The notes beneath the pieces were generated by a model, which made no database searches, was not told where the DNA came from, and saw nothing but the letters and a program-made list of their open reading frames with translations. Position numbers and translations under genes: made by a program. 37,930 nt of DNA from an uncultured Saprospirales bacterium (GTDB lineage: Bacteria > Bacteroidota > Bacteroidia > Chitinophagales > Saprospiraceae), in the NCBI GenBank assembly GCA_913061325.1, contig CAJXUU010000012.1, positions 1-37,930 of the forward strand. The letters are read 5' to 3'. Below, one piece after another: positions 30,759 to 37,930 of the stretch. The first letter of the stretch is position 1. Each line of letters opens with the position of its first letter.

Positions 30759-30793
30759 AAAAAAGCCAACACCCCTTTCGGAATGTTGACTTT
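30759..30793 (-). terminator. Rho-independent terminator of the giant secreted protein gene
   Basis: On the minus strand, AAGTCAACATTCC-GAAA-GGGGTGTTGGCTT followed by a T run; GAAA tetraloop. Confidence 0.88.
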
Positions 30794-30893
30794 CTAATTA
30801 ACCATTAACTTATAAAAACCTATCCTCTAATTATTCATGATATTTTTCATGATAGAACTGCCATCCCATCGAAAAACATGAATTTTCAGAATA

Positions 30894-33800
30894 TTACTTA
30901 ATTAATATCATCTTGCTTGTCTTTGAATGATCGCCTGAAGTAATCGTATAATAGTATACACCTGATCGATTCAGATTTGATGCTTCTATTACAAATTGTC
31001 CTTCACCTTTTGGTGCGTCATTCGATCTTTGGAATATCATTTTTCCAGTTACATCTGTGACTAATAGACTTACTTTTCCAGCTTCAGGAAGGTTGTAAGC
31101 TATTGAAGTTATATCTCCAAATGGATTTGGTTCATTCTGTCGTACTCCGAACGCATCATTGCTTTCAAGATTTCTAGTTACAATAGCAAGGTTCATACTC
31201 TTGAGATCAGAACTATATGCTTCAGAAGCTACAGTTGATTCTTCAATTAGGCTGATTACATTTGCTGTTGCTGTTGACTGTGTCGTTATTCCTTCAATTG
31301 AGAATAAAGCTTCATTGGCTACTAAATTCATGGCTTGAGGTGTAGACCATGAAAATCTAATTTCTGATCCTTCAATGCTGTAATTTGCATCAGTAATGCT
31401 CAGTGCTTCAGATGACAATCTTACATTGTCCAAGCCTTCAATATTGACAGCAAATTGTAGTCCTAATATTGATTCTGTATTACTAGCATTTACTGCAATA
31501 GAGATCGCTTCATTCTTAGCAAACATTTGGTTTTCAATGAATAGACCTAGCGTTTTATTGCTTCTTACATTAGCGCTTGTTGTCTGACTTAGGCCATAAG
31601 TAGCATTGTTTGTTACATCTCCTACTTTGATCGCTATGAAGTTTTGATCATCCATGTGATTCTCTAGTGGACTGATAATAATATCAGTATGAAGAGGCCA
31701 AGGGTCATCGATATCAGCAAACTCTTGAGCGGCATCTATCATTACATAACTTGTACTTGATGGTAATTCTGTGATTACACCTAAAATCAATTTTCTGAGT
31801 TGAAGTAAATCTACAGCACTTACATTTTCATCATTATTGATGTCTGCAGCAATAATTTTGTATGCATCATTCAGATCGGCTAATCCTAAGATATGTCTTT
31901 GTATTTTGACTAAATCAAGTGTACTTACACCATCTAAGTAATTATCATCCTTGTTTGGAGCAATGCTATATGTAGCTAATCCAGGATTATTATTGAATGC
32001 ATAATCACCTTCTTCATTTGTATTGTCAAATTTAGTGATTTCGATAGATGGAGCTTGTAGGACTACCTCAATATCATTAAGAAACTTATTGTCTGGTGTA
32101 GTTACCGATCCAGCGATTCTCATGCCGTTTCCATTATCACATCCTCCTTGATTATCTATCAATGTGAGTTCTACATCACAGAAATCAAAGTTTCCTTTTT
32201 TATCCCATACATACATTGTCACGGTAATCGTGCTATCTGATAAATCATCACAATCAAATACCTTTGATGAACATCCAGTCTCTTCATTGAAGTTAGGATC
32301 GTTTTGTGGTGGTGTAGATGTAAATGTAAATCTTAGATCTTCCGGAGAAGTACAGTTATCAAAACTTCCAAGATCAAAATCACAAGCCCAAATTTCTACC
32401 ATTCCACTTTCCATTAATGCTGTACTGATATCTATACAATAAGGTGTAGGTGATTTTTTGTCTACAACCATGAATGTGTTTTCACAGGTTGTTACATTCT
32501 GGCATCCGTCAGAGACTGACCATTTTACTTTATGGTTACTCATTGACCCTTGGATGTCATCAGGAAGTGTAACTTTTACTTCTTCACCTGATGATGTAGG
32601 AGCAAGATAAATATCATCTATTCCATTTCCATTTGTATCATTGAAATTATTATCGAACGTAGGTAGATTACTTGAGAATTCGTAGTCATAAGTTCCGTCT
32701 CCCCATAAATCCACGAGTACAGTCCATTTTAGCCATTGACTAGAACAATCTCCGTTATCGTCAGCTGTGTTAGTTAACATAAGGGAAATTGACTCACATT
32801 TATTTCCATCATTGTCCGCATCTTGATTGTCATCTACAGCATACATCTGATTAGCACATGTCATTACTGGAGCTTCATCATCTAGAACTTTTATAATTTG
32901 AATATGTGACCATATTCCTACTGGATTTGTATCATTCGGATCATATTGACACCAATCGATTACAGTCCACTCATTTATAATTTTGAAACATGCTCCATCT
33001 TCGAATTGGAACGTGTCAGACTCTACATTGTATCCTACTAGAGAACACCCTGGAGAAGACCACGTAGGAATATTTTCATTTCCATCAACATCAGTACAGT
33101 CAGTTGTAAAATCATTTGGCCATGAGATGTCACCATCAAATAAATCACCTTCAGATTTTGTAATGTTTTGATCACAGAAAACTTGTGGATTACCTTCGAC
33201 AGACCATCTTCTTACGATAGATCCTACTCCACAACTGTTTACATTGTTTATGATGTCATTGTATACGACAGTTGCATCTGCACATGTGAATGATCCTGTA
33301 GCTGTTCCTGTTACGCTCAGATCATCTGCATCGTCTTCACATGATATAACTACGTCTGGAGGACATTGGATGTTTGGATTAAGTTTATCTTCTACTTTTA
33401 CAAATGCCCAAGTTTCATTGAAGTTGTCACCTGAAGTTCCGTAATTTCCATTCATATCTCCATCATCCCATACTCTCATCCATACTTTTACATATCCTGG
33501 ATCAAGTTCACCGTCACCATCAACATCAACTTCTGCATTGGTGAGATCTTCACAACAGAATTTCACCCATTTTCCTTCATCTGGATCATTGTTATTGTCA
33601 AATGTATGACCATCATTATTGTATGTATCATTACCTGTAACGTCACATTCATCGTTGTCTCTTCTTATTTCTAATTTTACTCCTGTACAACCATCATGAG
33701 ATCCATTATCTATAGAAGGAGCATAAAGTTTTGCACTACCTTGACCATTTGCAGCCTGAGTAAGAGAAATAACTATATTTTGTTTTGCAATAGCAACTGG

Positions 33801-35021
33801 TGCTGTTTGATCAACCACTGTTACTAGGATAGGATCTTGGGCTGTGTTGTCGCAGCAATCGCTTGCTGTATATATAAACGTATGCATACCTTTGGGAAGA
33901 TTTGATGCATAGTATAAATTAAATTGTGAGTCATAAGTAATCGTAACACCTGCTGGTCCAGAAACTGAATAATCTACATAACTAGTACAATCATCATGAA
34001 GGATAGACGGTGCTTGTAAGTAGAAGTTAGCTTCACATACCCAAGGAGATGTGCTTACTGTCATATCTTGAGCCTGTACAGTAGGTGCTTCGTTATCTAC
34101 TGCTTTTATTATCTGGGTGTAATTAGTTATCTCTGTCGCGCACCAATCTAGTATAGTCCAGTCTCTGATTACTTTAAAACTATTGCTACATGATTGATCA
34201 CATACTGGTATTTCTAAATCTACTTTTGTTGCTACTAGATTACAGATAGCACCATTGATAGCTATTCCGTTGGCAGTCGGGTAACCATAAGTGATTGCTA
34301 CATCAGCTCCTACTATAGGAGTGAAGTAATCAACAATAGCTGGCATGCTAACATCTGCTCCACAGCCTAATTCGATAGGACTTACTGGTGGTACTATGTC
34401 AGCTAAAGTTACAGCTAGTGTTCTGAATTCTTGAGTACAACCCGTCGCAGTATTACCACTGTTGTCAGTGAATAACCACGTTCTTGCGATTACTTTTTCT
34501 CCACATCCTCCGTCTGCTACTAAATCAGTGTACTCTGAAACATACGATCCACAGTTTTCCTCAACTAATGGTTGTGGTACTGGGATTAAATTGTTCAGTA
34601 CATTATCTAGATCAGTACATAAGAACTGGCATTCTGGGTCATCATTGCCAGAAGGACAGTCACAACCAATTATTGCTGGAGCGAGTTTGTCTTCTACAGT
34701 GATGGTTCCCCAACAGCTATTGCCGTTAGAACTGTCAGTGATCGTGACACTATATACACCCGGGGCGGTGACAATAGTACCAGTGACACCACCGATAGAT
34801 ACAGAATAGTTGTCGATAAGGTCTTCGTCTTCTCCCTCTAGGATCATACCTGGAGTAATATCTGCCTCACAGTTTTGATTTAGAGATACTTGCACGTTGT
34901 CATTACAAGCTAGTGCCTGTGCTGATAAATCTGTGAAAGAAAGAAGAGAAAGGGCGAAAATGAATACTGTACTTAACATGTACCATTTTCTTTCTGAGTT
35001 TGGAAGATAAGTCTTTACCAT
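30894..35021 (-). CDS. Giant secreted protein with HYR-like repeats, dockerin-like module, cohesin-like region and T9SS type-A sorting domain
   Basis: Repeated VEDKLAP/VDNEAP/VDQTAP motifs; dockerin STLDLVKIQRHILG...AADINNDENVSAVDLLQLRKLILG; AISIAVNASNTESILGLQFAVNIEG; C-terminal QNEPNPFGDITSIAYNLPEAGKVSLLVTDVTGKMI. Confidence 0.9.
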   Translation of the reverse strand: MVKTYLPNSERKWYMLSTVFIFALSLLSFTDLSAQALACNDNVQVSLNQNCEADITPGMILEGEDEDLIDNYSVSIGGVTGTIVTAPGVYSVTITDSSNGNSCWGTITVEDKLAPAIIGCDCPSGNDDPECQFLCTDLDNVLNNLIPVPQPLVEENCGSYVSEYTDLVADGGCGEKVIARTWLFTDNSGNTATGCTQEFRTLAVTLADIVPPVSPIELGCGADVSMPAIVDYFTPIVGADVAITYGYPTANGIAINGAICNLVATKVDLEIPVCDQSCSNSFKVIRDWTILDWCATEITNYTQIIKAVDNEAPTVQAQDMTVSTSPWVCEANFYLQAPSILHDDCTSYVDYSVSGPAGVTITYDSQFNLYYASNLPKGMHTFIYTASDCCDNTAQDPILVTVVDQTAPVAIAKQNIVISLTQAANGQGSAKLYAPSIDNGSHDGCTGVKLEIRRDNDECDVTGNDTYNNDGHTFDNNNDPDEGKWVKFCCEDLTNAEVDVDGDGELDPGYVKVWMRVWDDGDMNGNYGTSGDNFNETWAFVKVEDKLNPNIQCPPDVVISCEDDADDLSVTGTATGSFTCADATVVYNDIINNVNSCGVGSIVRRWSVEGNPQVFCDQNITKSEGDLFDGDISWPNDFTTDCTDVDGNENIPTWSSPGCSLVGYNVESDTFQFEDGACFKIINEWTVIDWCQYDPNDTNPVGIWSHIQIIKVLDDEAPVMTCANQMYAVDDNQDADNDGNKCESISLMLTNTADDNGDCSSQWLKWTVLVDLWGDGTYDYEFSSNLPTFDNNFNDTNGNGIDDIYLAPTSSGEEVKVTLPDDIQGSMSNHKVKWSVSDGCQNVTTCENTFMVVDKKSPTPYCIDISTALMESGMVEIWACDFDLGSFDNCTSPEDLRFTFTSTPPQNDPNFNEETGCSSKVFDCDDLSDSTITVTMYVWDKKGNFDFCDVELTLIDNQGGCDNGNGMRIAGSVTTPDNKFLNDIEVVLQAPSIEITKFDNTNEEGDYAFNNNPGLATYSIAPNKDDNYLDGVSTLDLVKIQRHILGLADLNDAYKIIAADINNDENVSAVDLLQLRKLILGVITELPSSTSYVMIDAAQEFADIDDPWPLHTDIIISPLENHMDDQNFIAIKVGDVTNNATYGLSQTTSANVRSNKTLGLFIENQMFAKNEAISIAVNASNTESILGLQFAVNIEGLDNVRLSSEALSITDANYSIEGSEIRFSWSTPQAMNLVANEALFSIEGITTQSTATANVISLIEESTVASEAYSSDLKSMNLAIVTRNLESNDAFGVRQNEPNPFGDITSIAYNLPEAGKVSLLVTDVTGKMIFQRSNDAPKGEGQFVIEASNLNRSGVYYYTITSGDHSKTSKMILIK

Positions 35022-35093
35022 TGGTAAAAAAGTTTTGGTTATTAAAAAAGCATATGAGTCTGCGAATAACCTATTGAAGAGAAAATGAAATAA

Positions 35094-35242
35094 TCAATAA
35101 TCTGCTGCGATAGGAAACCGCATAAAAAAGTCCTAGGACGCATTATGCGCCTAGGGTTCAGATTATTGAGGAGAATACTGCTGGGGGCAGTTTTATGATT
35201 ATGGTTCGTCTGCCGTTATCATGTCCTCGAAGTGCAAATATA
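35094..35242 (-). promoter_or_regulatory. Promoter plus structured 5' leader with terminator-like hairpin
   Basis: On the minus strand, TATATTTG at 35235..35242; CCTAGGCGCA-TAA-TGCGTCCTAGG hairpin (35132..35155) followed by CTTTTTT; 11-bp flanking inverted repeat 35094..35104/35159..35169. Confidence 0.6.
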
Positions 35243-35390
35243 TGTTCGGTTATTTGATAAGAAAGAAAGAAGTAGGTGGTAATTATTACACTTTTATTTT
35301 ACTGATATAAATAAAATATAATGTGAAAGCACATTTTAAAATGATAAGTATTAAAAATTACTAATTTATAATTAAAAGAAAAACAGTTGT

Positions 35391-36059
35391 TTAGGATCTT
35401 ATTCTTGGCGTAAGGTTAGATGTGAAAGCGATTTCAAAAATGTGGCTTATTAAACGAGAATTAGTTGTTGTAGTATTCACATCTTTGTTGAAAGAATAGC
35501 TAAATGTATATGATGGTCTTAGTTTTAGTCTGTCAGTTAATTTGATAGAACCTAGTGAATATTTACCTAGAATAGAAACATAGAACTTACTTGCTCTTTC
35601 ATAATTGTTACTATTTATCTCTGTAATTGTAGACATGAAAGTATCATAACTATAGCCAGAAACATCGGATCGAATAATAAATGAATACTTGCTACCAAAA
35701 TCTATTTCACCGAACTTTTTCAGTGACAATTTGTAATAGTATCCTTGCAACTCTAGTATATACTTCCGAATAGAAAGACCTGAGCCAACACTAAAATCAC
35801 TTGCGAAACCAGAATTCGATTTTTTTAACGTTGATTCATACGTGGAAAATCTCACTTCGATTCTGTCTGCAATTTTGTTAGTACCATTTAATCCAAGACT
35901 AATGGATAGTTCTTCTCCTTTGTTATAGTTTTCATAGTAATCATATTGGTCAAAGACCTCAGAGTTAGAAAGTCCATATCCAACTGAATAGCTTATCGAT
36001 TGAGCAGATAAGAAACTAGAATAGATTAGGAATAAAAAGCAAATGATTATTCGAAGCAT
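35391..36059 (-). CDS. Hypothetical outer-membrane beta-barrel protein
   Basis: Signal peptide MLRIIICFLFLIYSSFLSAQ and alternating amphipathic strands. Confidence 0.65.
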   Translation of the reverse strand: MLRIIICFLFLIYSSFLSAQSISYSVGYGLSNSEVFDQYDYYENYNKGEELSISLGLNGTNKIADRIEVRFSTYESTLKKSNSGFASDFSVGSGLSIRKYILELQGYYYKLSLKKFGEIDFGSKYSFIIRSDVSGYSYDTFMSTITEINSNNYERASKFYVSILGKYSLGSIKLTDRLKLRPSYTFSYSFNKDVNTTTTNSRLISHIFEIAFTSNLTPRIRS

Positions 36060-36089
36060 AGTAACGGTTATGTGTATGCTATAAATGTA

Positions 36090-36776
36090 TTACTTTTTTT
36101 TGAGTCCCCAAAGTACTGTAAGACCTAAACTATGCCTCATTGACTGTGTATTGTACGAACCTTTGAGCTCTGGAGTTAAACTGACAAATGCATTGTAGGT
36201 TGGAATTAAAGACAATCCATTGCCAAGAAGCATATGTCCAAATTGGAATTCGATCGTTGCGTGTGCATTGTAATCTCGATTTTCTATTTGTGATTCAAAA
36301 GGGATCTCATCTGTAAATGTGCGTTGTTCACCTATATTTGTCGCTTTTAGTTTAAATGTCTTGCTGAATGATAGTCCAGATTTAATTTTCAGGTTATTTC
36401 CCATACGTATAGAAAGAGGATAGGTTATAACAGAAAGAGTGTATTTATTTATATGCTCAAATGTATATATCAAATCACTAGGAAGACCTAAGCCACAAAA
36501 TATATTTTGAGAAGAGTAATTAATATCAGCGGACTGTTTTTCAAATTTCAGTGCGAGGTTATTTAGTAGTCCTGTAGATTCTCCCTCATTGAAGTCAACT
36601 TTTACAAAGTAGGTGTTACCAAGCCCATATTCAGATCGAAGATGATCGTCTTTTATTAGATCAAAGTAGTGTGTAATTCCTACTCCAGAAGTTACTGACA
36701 TAGATTGGCTAAGCAATGGATGATAATTTGATAAAAGGATGAAGAACAAAAAGATAATTTGCGTAAGTGTTTTCAT
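36090..36776 (-). CDS. Hypothetical outer-membrane beta-barrel protein
   Basis: Internal start MKTLTQIIFLFFILLSNYHPLLSQ gives a clean signal peptide (ORF track starts at 36830); barrel-like strands. Confidence 0.65.
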   Translation of the reverse strand: MKTLTQIIFLFFILLSNYHPLLSQSMSVTSGVGITHYFDLIKDDHLRSEYGLGNTYFVKVDFNEGESTGLLNNLALKFEKQSADINYSSQNIFCGLGLPSDLIYTFEHINKYTLSVITYPLSIRMGNNLKIKSGLSFSKTFKLKATNIGEQRTFTDEIPFESQIENRDYNAHATIEFQFGHMLLGNGLSLIPTYNAFVSLTPELKGSYNTQSMRHSLGLTVLWGLKKK

Positions 36777-37026
36777 AAATCCATTGTTTATTGAGTAGAC
36801 GTAATTTTCGAATCGTAAGGTTGGTAGCAATAAATATAAAATTGAATTAATGTATTTTTTATAGAGCTCTATATTTCATGATTGTTCTTTTGTTATGTGC
36901 TAACCACTTAAGTTGGGCTTATTTTGGTTAAACAAAAGGCATTTACTTTCAGTTAATACTGAAAGTAAAATATTTAACATTCTGTTCACATTTCGTAAAA
37001 GCCTGGTAGTCAGTATGTCTATGTAT

Positions 37027-37105
37027 TTATTTGTGAAAACAAATAATTGTTTGTGTCATTTTGTTTAATTATAGTTGTCATTTTGTTTAACTTGTTGTAT
37101 ATTTG
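37027..37105 (+). promoter_or_regulatory. ECF sigma gene promoter region with tandem 15-bp repeats
   Basis: TGTCATTTTGTTTAA at 37054..37068 and 37076..37090; TATATTTG -7 element at 37098..37105; hairpin TTATTTGT-gaaa-ACAAATAA at 37027..37046. Confidence 0.65.
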
Positions 37106-37136
37106 ATTTATCAACTAATAACCACAACCATAAATT

Positions 37137-37679
37137 ATGTCAACAATAGAATTCGATTCAAAATTTGACCATCTTACGACTCCATTAAATTCGTTTGCGT
37201 ACAATCTAACGAAGAACCAAGAAGATGCGAAAGATCTATATCAAGAGACAGCATTCAGAGCTATGACCAATAGAGAAAAGTTCAGACCTGGGACTAATTT
37301 TAAGGCGTGGACGTTTACAATAATGAAAAATATCTTCATCAATAATTACAGAAAGAAAGTTAAAAGAAATACGATCATCGATACTACAGAAAACGAGTTT
37401 TTTCTAAATAGTGGAGATAGGACTGTAGATAATGATGCTGGTAGAAATATACTTATGGATGAGCTTACTAGAATGATAAAGAAGCTTGATGAAAGTATTA
37501 AGAAACCGTTTATGATGCATTATACAGGATTTAAATATCAGGAAATTGCAGATGAGTTAGAGTTGCCTCTAGGTACTGTAAAAAGTAGAATTTTCTTTGC
37601 CAGAAAAGCGTTAAAAGCAAGTATTAAAAGTCACTATGGTGATTATGATTTGGTAAGAACAAAACTGGCTTACAGTTAA
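37137..37679 (+). CDS. ECF-type RNA polymerase sigma factor
   Basis: Sigma2 region NLTKNQEDAKDLYQETAFRAM...FKAWTFTIMKNIFINNYRK; sigma4 region GFKYQEIADELELPLGTVKSRIFFARKALK. Confidence 0.95.
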   Translation: MSTIEFDSKFDHLTTPLNSFAYNLTKNQEDAKDLYQETAFRAMTNREKFRPGTNFKAWTFTIMKNIFINNYRKKVKRNTIIDTTENEFFLNSGDRTVDNDAGRNILMDELTRMIKKLDESIKKPFMMHYTGFKYQEIADELELPLGTVKSRIFFARKALKASIKSHYGDYDLVRTKLAYS

Positions 37680-37717
37680 GAAATAAGATTTTTAAGAATA
37701 GTTTTAGTTAGTTAATT

Positions 37718-37756
37718 TAAAGTGACGGTGGTATTCTGCTGTCACTTTATTTTTTT
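37718..37756 (+). terminator. Rho-independent terminator of the sigma factor gene
   Basis: TAAAGTGAC / GTCACTTTA stem followed by seven T. Confidence 0.85.
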
Positions 37757-37883
37757 GGTTTTTTGTTTAAATTTATTGAATGCAATATTGACTTAGCGCA
37801 ACTTTTAATAAATGTTATTCTATATTACGATTTTTATTTTTGAGCCCAAAATTTCCAGTTTTTCTATACGTAAATATTATTTG

Positions 37884-37930
37884 CTGTCTCTTATACACAT
37901 CTCCGAGCCCACGAGACAGGCAGAAATCTC
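37884..37930 (+). other. Nextera Read-2 adapter plus i7 index (technical sequence)
   Basis: CTGTCTCTTATACACATCTCCGAGCCCACGAGAC, then AGGCAGAA, then ATCTC (start of P7). Confidence 0.99.

Noticed and set aside
34462-34809. 115-aa plus-strand ORF, and other ORFs antisense to the giant gene (e.g. 33244..33444, 32164..32442)
   Set aside because: Shadow ORFs opposite a strongly supported repeat-rich CDS.
27756-35021. Cellulosome-like cluster
   Set aside because: Dockerin/cohesin-like modules are present, but there are no glycoside hydrolases or scaffoldin with multiple cohesins; T9SS surface proteins are a better explanation.
37-37883. Phage-defence, prophage, toxin-antitoxin, BGC, tRNA or rRNA genes
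   Set aside because: No recognisable hallmark proteins or RNA signatures were seen on reading both strands; a tRNAscan/DefenseFinder run would be needed to exclude them formally.

Overview
This is a 37.9 kb AT-rich contig that looks chromosomal and comes from a Bacteroidota bacterium, probably Saprospiria-like. The lineage call rests on T9SS type-A sorting domains, HYR-like/dockerin secreted proteins, TAnnTTTG-type promoters and many outer-membrane barrels, and is an inference. Both contig ends are untrimmed Illumina Nextera adapter, so native sequence is about 37..37883. Housekeeping genes: miaB, lipA, gcvT, topA, bioY, argE, a SUI1/YciH-like factor, Fur- and GbsR-type regulators, and an ECF sigma factor. 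Secreted or envelope genes: a 1135-aa protein of alternating Cys-rich repeats, a ThuA/sugar-dehydrogenase/PKD/cytochrome c fusion, a FAS1 lipoprotein, a redoxin-dockerin protein, and a 1375-aa HYR/dockerin/cohesin-like protein. I saw no rRNA, tRNA, CRISPR, phage or recognisable defence system. The best leads are mostly non-coding or decayed: a structured attenuator-like leader before the 1375-aa gene, an ATTTTGTTTAA motif clustered around the ECF sigma gene and inverted before the FAS1 gene, a 165-bp MITE-like element with perfect terminal inverted repeats, a six-copy 33/34-bp tandem repeat that supplies the stop codon of the SUI1-like gene, a beta-barrel gene interrupted by two in-frame stops, and a decayed gene relic that keeps its terminator.
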